Shown piece after piece: positions 11,409-23,860 of a stretch of DNA of 49,900 bases. How positions within the stretch are numbered: the stretch's first letter is position 1; each line of letters opens with the position of its first letter. The position numbers and the translations under genes are program-made. The notes below the pieces were generated by a model, which had not been told where the DNA came from, did not search any database, and saw only the letters and a program-made list of their open reading frames with translations. Source of the stretch: Chloromonas sp. AAM2 (Eukaryota; Chlorophyta; Chlorophyceae; Chlamydomonadales; Chlamydomonadaceae); assembly GCA_004335635.1 (NCBI GenBank), contig QAXH01005775.1:3866-53765 (forward strand). Direction: 5' to 3'.

Positions 11409-14400
11409 ATGTTGGGTCTGAACCCAAGCCAGATTGGCACCCCTTCAGCACGGCAATGTGCCCCCACACCTCGCAACTGCAGCATTTTGCCCGCCCCAGT
11501 GCGCAGTAGCAGCAGCCGGTCAAGCCCGCCTTTCGCCCCAGAAAGGCCTTCGCTTGTGGTGTGCTCATCAAACAGCCCAGAGCCTAGCGGCAGCCAGGAC
11601 GACAAAACTGAGCAGCTAAGGCAGAAGTTCTTCAATCTTCAAGGCTACCAGCAGCCTGAGGGTTCAGATGATGGATCCGGAGCGAGTGGCTCACAGACGT
11701 CATCTACCAACCGACCGCCATCACCCAACCTGACTAGGCTCGGCAGCCCCAACCCTGGGGCTCGTGGAGATGTGGATGCCAGTGCGCTGGACAATGTGAA
11801 TCCTTACGCATTGGGGCGACAGGCCAGGAAAGCTTTTGATGAAGTGTGGTCCCAGCTCTCCAACCTGGCCTCACCAACCAAGAGCTTCATCATCGATGAC
11901 ACACTGGAGCCAGGGAAGGACGCAGAATTTGAATCCCCTCAGGCAGCTTACACCACTGTGTTAGTCGTCGGAGCTACCGGGCGTGTGGGGCGCATTCTTA
12001 CGCGCAAGCTGCTGCTGCGAGGTTACACGGTCAAGGCATTGGTTCGTAAGGGCACTCAGCGAGAGGAATACAGTGGATCCATTCCAGCTGCTGTGGAGGT
12101 TGTGGAAGGCGATGTTGGAGACCTGGACAGCTGCCAACAGGCGGTTCGTGGCGTTAACAAGGTACATACATCACAAGTGTCTGCTTACTCACTGCGCGAG
12201 TCTTCCTTTGAGATGCTGCCCATTTGGCTGTTTGGCTATACCAGGATGTGTGACTGGATGAGGTTGGCAAGAACACATAGAAGGCGTTGGCATGCGTCAA
12301 CGTCTTGCAGGTCATCTTCTGTGCGGCTGCAAGAAGCCTCTTCACAGTGGAGCTTGTTCGAGTGGATGAGCAGGGAGTGAAGAATATCGTCAAGGCACTG
12401 CAGGTGCGCTTCCAGCAGAAAGCAAAGCTACACAGCAGAAAATAGCTGGTGCACAGATCAGCAGCAGATGCGCAAGCATCAGCACTTGACCCACAACACA
12501 GCAGTTGTTTTGCAGCAGCAGCAGCAGCAGCAACAAGAAGCAAAGTAGGTGTGCACACCAAGCGGTGAAGGCGTTGCACACAGCAGCCTGAGCCGCACGC
12601 GCAGGCAGTTCAGACACAGAATGCATGCAGCACCGCTCAAATGCTGCACAGTTTATATATCACACATTGCCTGGCTGTGCAGGATGAGAAAGCACGCGTA
12701 GCATGGCGCGACCGGCAAATTGAGTACTCCCCAGAGGACACGAGCCCTGCAGCCATGCGGGCTCGCAGGCGACTGTACAGCCCAGTCAGCAAAAAGGAGA
12801 TCGCGGACTTTTCTCGGGTGAGAACCACGTAATGCTGATAGCGCCTGATAGGCTTTGATTCGGTGGTGAATATCCCTGATGGGCTGGGTGTTCAACGTGC
12901 ACGATGTGTGGTTGACGCACCTGATGTGTGGAGACACCGGCCCTGTGTCCTGGCCAGCATCACTTTGCTTCACCGTTGTTGCAACAGATGCCATCCCAAC
13001 AGCACTATGCCCGCTGGTACTGATACTTTCTGCATGACATGGTTGCATGGTGCACACAAAGCTCCTGATGTTTAGTCCATGAGGGTGCGTTGTCCATTTC
13101 TGCAGCGGTATCACCAATCCCGATGGGACATCACATTTGTTGGCACACCTGAGGAGCGCCAGTCCATGAAAGCAGCAGCGGCGGCGGCAGCGGTGGCAGG
13201 AACAAACGGTGATGCACCACAGCAGCCGCTGGGCGGGTCAGGGTTGATGAAGCCTGCAGTGGACAGGTGGATGGCTGCCAGCAAGGCGTCGGCTCTCATC
13301 ACAGAAGAAAACCATCTCATCTTTGAAGGTGTGTGGGTTGCGCAGTTGTAGGCGTATGTGTCCGTTTGCATAACTGTTGTGGACACCCTGGAAGGGCGAA
13401 TGACAATGCTAAAAATGAACAAAGAGGACGTGGTTGTTCAGGCTGGTTATGGAGGTCATTGTTTTGACACGTCCGTAAGTTTTCACGTGGCAGCTTGGTC
13501 AGTTGTTTCAACGTTTGCTGTCTGCAGGCAGCATGTTCCAGCGGGGTGCGTATGCAGAGGTGGGCGCACAACTGCACTCCCGTCTGCCCGGGGGCGAGCA
13601 CCGGACAGCAGGCACAGAGACAATCACCATGCGCGTGCGAGGGGACGGGAACACATACGCCTGCGTGCTGGAAACAAGTGCGTGGTGGAGTTTGATAGCG
13701 GCAGCGAAGAAGTGCACAATAGTTTCAGGGACTGATTTGGGCAAGGGCATGCAAATGCAACGGGCAATGGATAAGAGCAGTCTCAAAGCAACTAATGACA
13801 GTCAAGTTGCGCTTGTCTGCTGTAACCCTGCTGTGATTCTGGTGCCTGAGCTGATTGATCGTGCATGCGATCAAGCGATGCCTGTGCTCTCTGCCCTTGC
13901 ACCCAACAGGACAAGGGCACACGTACATCGCCCGGTTCCCCACACGCGCTGGCTTCCTCAATGTACGGCTGCCATACGCCTCCTTCCGTCCCGAGCGGGA
14001 AGGGCAGCCATTTGCGTTCAATCCAGAAGACATCTCAGGCATCGCAATCAGGTGTGGTGTACGGATACTCATTCATAACAATGAGTACGCATGCACGACA
14101 CCAGCCAGCATGAGAATGGAGTGAGGCTTTGACAGCTCGGCTGGCACCCAGTAGTGTTGAGAGGTGGCAATCCACACCGAGAATCACAAAGACTCTTATT
14201 CTATGAGAACTCAGCACTCACACACGATCCATTCAGCACTCACATGCCAGTACACAGCAAGCGGGTGCCTGTCAGACCGACGGACGTATGTACACGCTGC
14301 AGGTATGAAGCACGGCGGGCACCAGCCGCAGCCGCAGCCGCGGTGTCCCGCAATGGACGCCGGCCAATCAGTTCAGGTGCCAGCGGGGAACAGGATGGCA

Positions 14401-15662
14401 AGTTCGAAATGGAGATAGACTGGATCAAGGCCACACCAGGTAGGGCACTGGGTTGCGTGGGATGGGTTACAGTTAATGGTATGCCAATCTCAGACGGCCA
14501 GGTACAAAGGGCCAGGCTGGACAGAAGTTCCAACAGCCTGCCTACCAGTGCAACAGACCGCAATGCTGATCACATCATCGCTAATCACAGCATACCTGGT
14601 TCTGTGTAGCCTTGAAGCCTCTGATGTTGCGGTGTTTGCAATGGCAATTGTCACAGAACTGGCAAACGTTTTTTTAAAATGCGTCGGTGTTCCCTCTGCT
14701 GCAGGTGGTGTTGAGCCAGATGTGATCCTGGTCAGTAGTGCCCGCAACGCCCGGTCAGCAGTGCTGTCAGCGGCGGACAATGAGCGTGTGGTGGCAGCCA
14801 AGAGGCGGGGAGAGGAGTACCTGAGATTCAGCGGTCTGGGCTACACCATCATCAGGCCAGGTGCATGGTTGAGCTTGAAGCCTGGTGCAACGCATGGTTG
14901 CCAAGGCCAGGCTGCTCAGGCCTGGATCACCGGCCACACCTGCACTAGGACATCATACGACAGTTGCTGAAAATTGCTTTGAACTTTGAATTGGCGTTGA
15001 ACAGGCTTGATTGCAAGCATCAACTTAAGTTCTCCAGACAAGGCTACTGTTTTATCCCCTTGCACTATGGCAACCGCATACGTACAATGTGTGATGCCGC
15101 TCTCTGATACCTTTTCAATTATTGTGTCGCCCATGCAGGCCAGCTGGTGGACGAGCCTGGAGGTTACAAGACATTGGTATTTGACCAGAGCGACCGCATT
15201 GACCAGCCAGTGAGCGCCGCCGATGTGGCAGACATCTGCTTGCGGGCGCTGCACGAGTGAGTGCAAGCACAGGGCATGCCAAGCTCACACGACTGCGCAC
15301 CCACTTCGTCATGCCCACTTTGACGAAGCACATTATCTAGGTATTGTAGTTGCTGCACGTCCTGACGTAGCAGGATGGTCAGGTCCACGACAAAACAGGT
15401 TCTCTGCATCACGGCTGTTAAAGGCTAGTCCCACATTAAAGCTCAAGAAAGTGCTTGGTGGCATGCCGCAGCCATGCCATGCATTGCAAAATGTTCATGC
15501 TTGCACTTGTGCAGGCCGAGCGCGCGCAACAAGACCTTTGATGTGTGCTATGAAATGGCGTCAGATATGAACAGCTCTCTCTATGAGCTGATCACCAGCG
15601 TGCCGGACAAGACCGGGGCATACCTCACACAGGCTACAGCAACGCTGTCCAAAAACACCTGA
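11409..15662 (+). CDS. HCF173: HCF173, chloroplast atypical SDR with CIA30 domain
   Basis: Ten exons: 11409-12161, 12311-12403, 12683-12817, 13106-13328, 13528-13677, 13910-14051, 14303-14439, 14705-14860, 15139-15256 and 15515-15662 (2055 nt, 684 aa, all phases join). The N-terminus (about 1-55) is Ser/Arg/Pro-rich and acid-poor, a plausible chloroplast transit peptide. The Rossmann fold starts near residue 180 with VVGATGRVGRILTRKLLLRG. Next is the CIA30-like insertion (about 330-545), with FQRGAYAEVGA, YIARFPTRAGFLNVRLPY and FEMEIDWIKATP. The Rossmann fold then resumes with GEEYLRFSGLGYTIIRPG, ADVADICLRALHE and ARNKTFDVCYE. The end, AYLTQATATLSKNT, parallels Arabidopsis HCF173. In plants HCF173 binds psbA mRNA on stromal thylakoids and is needed for translation of photosystem II protein D1. 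I see no SDR catalytic Tyr-x3-Lys, as expected for an atypical SDR. A related CIA30-SDR paralogue is less likely given the colinear C-terminus. Confidence 0.9.
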
Positions 15663-16733
15663 TCAGCCACCCCAAAAAAAGATGTGTTTGCCAGTTCTGT
15701 GACAATTCCTGTGTGACACCCAGTTAATTACCATGTGGCCATGCAACGGCATTGTCTGTCACATGGCTGAAGGACTTGGCAATCACTTGACACGGCAACA
15801 GTCCGTGGTGTTCAAGGTATTGCTGTGACATTAGGTGGTCGTAGCAGTTGTCTCATGTCACAGGTGTGTGATCCCATGAGTGCATGTGAGCTTGGGAAGC
15901 GCACCGTTGCGTGTGATGGGAAGAGAAGGGCAACGCCGCAGAACACACGCACCCACCCTCATATTTCAGCCAGGCTTTTAAAGAGCTTGAGAGACATGAT
16001 ACTGGCTGCTCGAGTGTATTGCTTGACAGCGAGCTGCATACCAGCGTGGCACAGCCTTGCATTCAAGGTGTGATTACTAGAACTATTTCCATGTAGCCTG
16101 CTCGTACACCTTGCTAGGCAATGTTTTGGCTGGGTTGTGCGAGTTGTGAGGCCTGTGGTCTTCCACTTTACTCATGGGACTTTTCCTGTCATGCCGGTGC
16201 ATCAGCTCGTATGCACAGTGCATCAATTTTGTCCTTCACTTCCTGTAGTGGCTGCCCAGTTGACGGATTGCTGAAGTTGTTTTGATAGTGATTTCCTTTG
16301 AAGACCATCTGGGGTCAGTCATGGCTGCAATGCAAAAAGCGCTGCAATTAATATGACGTTCTCTTTCAACCCTGCATCTGAGTAGACACTGGCAGCTGAG
16401 CCTAGGTGACCTGGATCAACAGAGAATACAAGAGTATGCAGCAGAGCAAAAAATAAAATGTTTTGCGAATAGTCAGTCCTCAACCTGTATGTGGTTGACT
16501 CCAACAAACTGATGTCATGCTCCCAAAACAAAGTGTCTTGTCTGTTCGTTCAGTGCCTGGATGTAATGCAAGCAACGATCAGGTGCCAGCTTGACAGGCA
16601 ACAAGATTCACTTGTACAGACGCCTGTAATTCAAGGATGGTATGGCTGAGGATCTGCACGGGCTTGCACACGCTTCCTGCTGTGTGCCAGCAGTGTGTGC
16701 AGTGCAGCCCAGCAATACACGTGCACTGCAGCC
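15663..16733. other. Convergent 3' spacer, no gene seen
   Basis: About 1.07 kb lies between the HCF173 stop and the bL28m stop. Open frames are short and lack splice-compatible continuations or recognisable domains. Both 3' UTRs probably occupy part of it. Confidence 0.6.
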
Positions 16734-17927
16734 TTAACTGCCTGCCCCGCTTGCAGCAGTGTCTGTAGCTGCCTGCAACATACGCGTGATACGTTCTCGC
16801 CGTTCTGTTGCCAACAAGTCACGTGTCTGGTGTATCTTTGCCAACTCCACTGTGTTCTGCTTCTGCCGCCTTTGCCCATCTTTTTTAGATTGTGCAGACG
16901 TACCGGCCTGCTGCATCTGCATTAGCTGGACCTTTAATCTTGACGCGACATCTGACATCAGCTTCTCGTCTGGGGTTTTCAACAAGTAGTCGTCCAGTCC
17001 ACCAGATGCCTCGATGTACCTGAGGGACAAGCATGGCACATATGGTTTAACCTGCATACTTGTTCTTCACTCGTCCAACTGCACGATGACCGTGCAACCT
17101 GCCTGTTACACTAACACATGCCCAGGACAGCTGCAGTCAGAAACCAAGCGTGCAGGCTACGGCAGGGGCTAGGCTCACAGCCACCAACAACTAGGCCAGG
17201 ATAACAGCGGTCAGTAATTGCTGGCTGAAATTCAGTTTGTGCAGGCGGCAACAACGACAATCATGCTGCCCAAGCCCAGGCCAAAGGGGCCCGGCTGCTG
17301 ACAGCCACCGCACACAAGTAACCGGGGTTGCCACAGCTCAAGAACCTACTTGAGCATTTGCGGCGTTGTCTGCAGCTGCACTGACTGGTCCATCATCTTG
17401 CTGTACAGGCGTACATTATGGAATCGTGGCTTAACCACGGACACACGCCTGCAGTGCATGGAAGGTGCAGCACGCGTGACAGCATTGATTGACCTTTCCC
17501 TCTCGGCATGTGCCATCCTCCATAGGTTGGTTCCACCCTGTCCGAAGCACATGATGTGTGGCTGATGCCCTGGAGGCTGAGGCGTTATAGAAGGCGTGTT
17601 GTGCAGGCTGCAAGGGAGCTTGCATGGACCTCCACAGCCGGCACACTCTAGCAGACTTCAGTGTATCACTGCTGCGCATGGCGCTTGATCCATCAAGTGT
17701 TCATTCCAGTCTCTGGAAGACTTCAGTGTGCCATGCATGCATCAGTTCTCCACTCACTCATCGCGTATCTCGCCTGCCACCTTGTATTTCCTGACCCTAA
17801 ACAGCACAGGTGTCTCGCCCCAGAAGGTGCTGCGCCTCTTTCTGAATATGCGTTCCACAGTGATCTTTGAATCCTGAATTAACTTCGATGCTAACTTGTC
17901 TACAAACAACTTTTCTCTGAAGCTCAT
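16734..17927 (-). CDS. Mitochondrial large-subunit ribosomal protein bL28m
   Basis: The C-terminal exon (17019-16734) and the exon before it (17448-17350) join in phase. They read VVKPRFHNVRLYSKMMDQ, then the L28 hallmark QTTPQMLKYIEASGGLDDYLLKTP, then a basic helical tail to the stop at 16734. This matches the TTxALRxIDKxGGLDxYLLKT region of bL28, strongest with mitochondrial forms. A likely first exon begins at the ATG at 17927 (MSFREKLFVDKLASKLIQD), resembling the MAFRGKEMMKKVLK start I recall for plant mitochondrial L28. Its 3' border is uncertain: the obvious donors near 17790-17815 leave phase 0, while the acceptor at 17448 needs phase 2. Either an extra small exon exists in 17449-17790 or one border differs. 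The C-terminal half is confident and the middle is not. The protein should act in the mitochondrial ribosome. Confidence 0.7.
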
Positions 17928-18138
17928 GGTGGATGGTACAAGAGTTGATCCTTTAAGGGCTCTGAACTCAAGCAAAGCCTGACAAGTAACTGGCATCAGC
18001 ACGAGCAAATGGCAAAGGTGCAAGGTTGCTACAGCGCAGGGTTTTGGTTTTACCGTGTCGTTGGGCGGTTACGCTCACTAAGTGGCAGAAAATTAAGGCT
18101 CCTGCAGCAGCAACACGCTAGTTCCGGGCAGCTTGATC
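17928..18138. promoter_or_regulatory. Divergent promoter region between bL28m and UKL
   Basis: About 211 bp separate the proposed bL28m ATG (17927, minus) and the UKL ATG (18139, plus). This is almost the same spacing as in the other two divergent pairs. I see no clear core promoter element. The call depends on both starts being right. Confidence 0.45.
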
Positions 18139-21100
18139 ATGTCCGCCTTGGAGGTCTCGCAGGGCGTGGAGCCTTCGCCTTTCCTCAAGCCAGGTGGCGC
18201 CGAGAGTACACCACGCTTGTATACGGTTCGGGCCAAGGCCCCATCAATTGACGACTTGGAAACACCCATAGCATCGTTCAGCCTCGCGGCAAGTCCACAG
18301 CCTGGCCTCTTGTCGCAAACCTTGTCCGGCTCTGGCCCGTTCTCATGTCCGGCTACTGCCACCCGGGCCGCTCATCCCCAGGACCCTCAGGAGTTGTGGG
18401 AGCAATTGAGCACTACCCAGAGCTGTGGAGTGAGTTCCTGCCTAGCGGTACGCCGCCAGCTTGCAGCCTGCAGATGTCATGCACGGCAACTGTAACTACT
18501 GGGAAGTGACCTGTGACACAGCTGTCAGCTGGCATAGTGCATACGGCTTCTGCATGCCGTGCTGAACATTTCACCTGCACCTTGGGTACAGGTGAGCCCC
18601 TCAGGCTCGCACATGATGGACAGCTCAAGGCGATTGAGCTCTAAGAAGAAGAGAGGAGTGTTCATCATCGGTGGGTCACTGGTAGGGCATTCCCATCAGC
18701 ATGATAATTCTCAAATGGCAGCAGCAACAGCTCTGCGCAGCCATTCAACTTTTTGTCTAGGCTGTAGAAGCAATTTACCGAGGAGGCATACTTTATTACG
18801 CTTTTGCACTAGCTCAGAGGATTTACACAGCCTTGCATGTAGGCTGCGGATGCTACGAAATGAAACGAACACCTGACCTCTTGTGCTGTGATGACACCTC
18901 ACAATCTCTGCTGTGATGATCCATGCCATAATTCGGTTGGCATCACCTGTTGGTGCAGGTACTGGGTGTGCATGAGGCATGTGCATGGTGTTTGCATGCT
19001 GCAGGAGTGGCGGGCGGCACTGCTAGCGGGAAGACAACTGTGTGTGACCGAATCTACCAGCGCTTGCATGATGACTCAGCGGTGACCATGCTTTCTCAGG
19101 TGAGCAGCAGTTGGCCTTGCAAACTAATCAATACGATCTGAAATGCAACAGTAAGCGGACGCCTGCTTGGGCTGTCTGCCTTGCAACTCAGGGCTTTGAT
19201 ACATGCAACCACTGAATACCTGTCACAGTGTGAGCGCACGTACTGAGGCTTTCTGGTAAATGGAGACGATGGCAAGTGCAGAACACAGGACATTACCGGT
19301 TCAGATGTGTGCAATGTGCAGTTTGTTCGCTTGTTGTGCTGGTTGGCATTGTGGCTACACGTGTGCCCATCCCTGCCTGCAGGATGCATTCTACCGCGCA
19401 CTCACACAAGTAGAAAAAGAGGCAGCACGCCGACAGGGTGAGGAGGGTCTAGAAGCAGATGTGGGCAAAGTAGGGCTTGGAACTGTGGTTGACAGGGGAA
19501 TAGGCAGACAGGCAGGCAGGTCAGCAGACCAGCAGGCCAAAAGGCGGGCAAGAAGACAAGCCCGGCAGGTCTGTGTATGGAGTAGGAGAGAGTTCTTTTA
19601 GTGCGTTTGGCATGGTGTCGGAATTGATTGCGTTCTGTGCTCAAATGGATCCAGGATGGCAGGAAGACCAACAGGCAAGCAAGCAGGCAGCAGGCCACGC
19701 TCCATCTTTCTCTTTGTGCGCAGAATACAACTTTGACCATCCCAGCGCGTTTGATGAAGAGGCGATTGTTGACTGCCTTCTACAGCTACGGGTGGGCGTG
19801 GTGTCGGGCAGATGGGCTGTGCGCTCAGTGCATATGGGTTGAATGCGCATGGGCTGTGCATTTAGTGCATGTGCATGCAAGTCTCATGCAGGGCATTACT
19901 GACAGCACCCTGGGACACTGGGAAAGCAAGCAGGGCACAAGAAGCACTAGGTGAAGCCTGGACTTGTCAGGTGGTGACGTACAAATTACACATACAGCGT
20001 TAGTATGAATCCTTTCCGCGAGAAGGTGAAAGCAGTCACAGTAAGGAGTGATTTGCATGCATTGGCAGCATGTAGTATGGTTGGGGCTGACTCAGTGCTG
20101 ACCTTACACAAGGTGTGACCTTGGTCGTTACTGAACATGTGCATCACGTGCTGCAGGCTGGCAAGGCGGTGGACGTGCCTATATACGATTTCTCCACCCA
20201 TGCACGGGCGAGGGAAACACGGCGAGTGGACCCAGCAGATGTGGTGATCATAGAAGGTGGGGGTTCTGGTTCAATTGATTACGCCTGCGCCCCAGCAGGG
20301 GCTACTAGTCGCAGGAAGGTGAGGATTGGGCTCGCTTGGTCACATGCACTGAAGGTGGGTAGTTTGACTCGCTTGGTCACATGCACTGAAGGTGGGTAGT
20401 CTGGCTCGCTTGGTTACACGCATTGAATCGTAACCAACTGGTAGTGGGTTCAAGCCATGTTGTCATAGCCTCCCTTAATCATCCATTCACTGTAGCGCAT
20501 CAGGCGTAAATGTTATGTTGGCAGGTGTAACAGACTCACACATGGTGTCAGCACGGGTTGCTTTGGGCTCTCCTGATGCACGCATACATGCACTGTTTTA
20601 ACATGCAGGCATCCTTGTTTTGCACATGGAGCGGATCCGCTCGCTCCTCAACATGCGCATATTCGTGGACACGGATGATGACGTGCGGTTGGCCAGGCGC
20701 ATCCAGCGGGATGTGGCGGAGAGGGGAAGAGACGTAGCAGGTGAGGGAGTCTGACTGCTTTCCACAGTAGGGGTGTGTAATGAGGCAGAGTGCTGCATGC
20801 CATTTCTAGGGTTTTGTGACGTTTGCACAACTACCAGGGCGAGCGTCACCTTGTGTCCTTTATTTTCAATCCGTGACAGCATGCAGTGCAGCAGTGGTTT
20901 GCTTTGTGTTGCGTAGCCAGCAGCAACAGCGTTCGTCCACGTTTTGCAGCACCCCAGACACGGATAGATGTCATAAATGGATGGAGTCTGCTTGCGAGTC
21001 TGGATAGATCGAGCATGCATGCATGCTGGCGGTGCAGATGGCTGGCGGTGCTCGAGGTGAACTGGGTGCGTTGTGTGCTTGTCTGTGCAGGTGTGATCGA

Positions 21101-23860
21101 GCAGTACACTAAGTTTGTCAAGCCAGCCTTTGATACATTTGTAGCGCCCAGTCGGCGCCATGCGGACGTCATCATTCCATGGAACGCTGCGGGGTGGGTG
21201 ACAACAGGGCTGGAGGTGTAATCAATCCGTGCCCAAACCATGCAAACCTCAAGCACAGGAACAGCGCAAGGAGGAGGGCAGAGCTATGTCGTTGAGCGAG
21301 CATGCGAGCATGTGGGAATGCAGCGATACTCTGTTTCACCTCACTGCACTCAAGTTCTCTTGTGCATGGCATTGTGGACCCATGCATGCCTCAAAAGGGT
21401 TGTAGTGGTGCACATGGCGCATCGCACCCACATGCTGCTTCGCTCAACCTGCCCCCACCCCTTCACCTGTGCTGTCACAACACATGCTCTGCTGCAAAAC
21501 GCTTCCCACGCCTGTTGCTGTTGCCCCTCCCTGCCCGCCTGTGCAGGGGTAACAACATCGCGGCCATCGACCTCATCACAGAGCACATCCGCAGTAAGCT
21601 GGGGCAGCACGCGCTCAGGCGGGTCTACCCCAACCTGGAGGTGGTGCCGTCCACCTACCAGATACGCGGCATGTGAGTGCTCATTCAATGATGATACTTG
21701 ATCAACACCAGCAGGGAGGCAGGCTCAAGCACTTCTACTGTAGTTGTGGAGTATAGTCCCATTGTGTTTGGGGCAGATACCGCAGCATTCCTGCTACGAT
21801 GATGACAAGGTTGAGTTTGTATGATGACGAGGCCAAGATTGAATGAGTTCACACCTTGCCTCCCGTCCTTGCATGTCCGTGCACGCTGCGAGCAAGGTTG
21901 TGTGCTTGCCTTGCGTCCCTAGGTTCAATAGTCAATGTGGAAGCGTGTGTGTGTGTGTGCATGCGTGTGTGTGCACTGGTACGATCAACTCTTACATGTG
22001 CGGTGTGCGTTTGTCCCTCGCCAGGCACACCGTGCTGCGGGACGTGACCACACCCAAGAACAACTTCGTTTTTATGGCAGACAGGCTCATACGAGTGGTG
22101 AGACATCACTGCATACACACTGCGACATTTGCTTGGTTGCGCCCGACTCCTGTTCACCGAGCGTCCATTCAATGCGTTTGCAAGGCTAGGCAGGCTTCGG
22201 CCGCTCATTGTCGGGGACTCCTTAACGTGGCTGAATCTAGTTCCTCTTTACCAGGTCTTCAAACCTTTGAGACCATGGTGCAAGGCCCATTATCACTGCT
22301 GTGCAGCACACACTGCGCATGAGCAGCAACATTAGCGAGCAGCATCATCATGATTCAGTGCAAACACGACCTGCCGCAGCACACTGCCTGTTCATTGGTC
22401 CAGGTTGTTGAGTGTGGTTTGGGTCACCTTCCCTTCCACGAGCGCATCGTGACCACCCCTACCGGCCACCAGTACGTGGGCGTGGAGCTGTCCTCGAAGC
22501 AGCTGTGCGGGGTCAGCATCATTCGCAGCGGAGAGGCCATGGAGAACGCGCTCAGGGCCTGTGTGCAAGGCGTCAAAATTGGAAAGATTCTCGTGCACAG
22601 GTGAGGGCACAGGCAGAGGCAAGGGCCTGACTGCAGTAGCTCAGGATTGTGGAAGGGTCAAAGAGAATGCTTGCGGTGACTGCCTGGAATGCCCTACGGT
22701 TTGCGCCAGCTAGATCAGCAGCTTACAAGCCCGGCTTGTTGTGCCTGAAGCACTGTTTAGCTGCACCCATATGGAGCAACTGCAGAGGGGATTGCGGTTC
22801 TGGAGGGAACACAGCGGCTGCACACCAACATCAAAACGTAAGAGGCAGAACTGAATTGTGCAGCCAAACAATGCCCTCAATTTGGCCAGAGGTCCCTACA
22901 GGGGTGGGAACTGGATTTGGTTCCTGGTTTGTTCTTTCTTTTCACTCAACTCTTCTTGCTGTTCACATGTCTGTACTGCCTCACGTGCTGTACGTGTTCC
23001 CAGGCACAATGATGACGAGCAGGAGGATCTCATCTATCAGAAGCTCCCGTCAGACATTGCGGAGCGGCATGTGCTGCTCATGGACGCCATGCTGTCGACA
23101 GGCAACACGGCATGCAGGGCAATCAAGGTAAGCATGTCCTGCAGGCCTTGCAAACCAGGCACATTTCATAACTCACAGATTGCCCAGTCAACTGCGCATG
23201 TCTTATGCATTGTGTATTTATGTATTTGAATGCGGTTGTTGCCCGAGAGGCCGTCGGCCTTGCAAGTTGGTCACAGTGTTGTCCCACTTGACTCAACTAT
23301 GCATGTGGCTTGTTCATGTGCGTTGTGTCAGCGGCGTACTGCATGCACGCGCGTTCATAGTAAATGTAACGTATCTGCAACGCTTGTCTTTTAGAGCATA
23401 CATGTTTGAGTAGATGCACTCCTCATGTGTGTTTGTTGTAGACTCTGCTGAGCAAGGGCGTGAAGGAGGAGCGCATCCTGTTTCTCACCATCATAGCAGC
23501 GCCAGAGGGAGTGCACAAGGTAGGGATTATCATACTCTGGGCTTCAACGGCGGACTTTAAGCTATTGCAACCATGGCCTGTTGCGACCTTCTCTGGCCCA
23601 CACATGCAGCACGAACAAGCAGTGTTCTGACACATCCCATTGCTGGTTGTTCACAATTGCTGGTGGCAAGCAGCGTATGATGCCTTTTATGTGGGAAAGT
23701 AAAGTAATGAACAGAAGAACGTCTCTGGCTGTGCTTGCAGGTTTGTCGAATGTTCCCCCAGGTTAAAGTGGTCACGAGTGAGATTGATGACTCACTCAAT
23801 GACGAGTACCTGGTGGTGCCGGGCTGTGGCAACTTTGGGGATAGGTACTTTTGCGACTAG
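18139..23860 (+). CDS. Uridine kinase / uracil phosphoribosyltransferase fusion (UKL type)
   Basis: Fourteen exons: 18139-18429, 18592-18670, 19005-19099, 19383-19437, 19724-19791, 20157-20256, 20609-20740, 21091-21193, 21547-21672, 22025-22097, 22404-22600, 23004-23127, 23442-23519 and 23741-23860 (1641 nt, 546 aa). The N-terminal ~115 residues are variable. The kinase domain has the P-loop GGTASGKT (about 127-134), [17 protein letters not shown], the [10 protein letters not shown] lid region and VVIIEGILVL. The UPRT-like domain (about 325-546) has [34 protein letters not shown], the PRPP loop [15 protein letters not shown] and C-terminal GDRYFCD. The closest family I know is plant uridine kinase-like UKL1-5, implicated in cytosolic pyrimidine salvage (uridine plus ATP to UMP). 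Whether the UPRT half is active in UKL proteins is debated. The PRPP loop has Asp-Ala where I recall Asp-Pro, so it may be weakened. I chose the ATG at 18139; an upstream TTG is not a plausible start. Confidence 0.93.
20331..20428. repeat. 37-bp tandem repeat, about 2.6 copies, in UKL intron
   Basis: Copies at 20331-20367 and 20368-20404 are near-identical, each starting CTCGCTTGGTCACATGCACT. A third, partial and more diverged copy runs to 20428. They lie just downstream of the exon ending at 20256. Confidence 0.9.
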
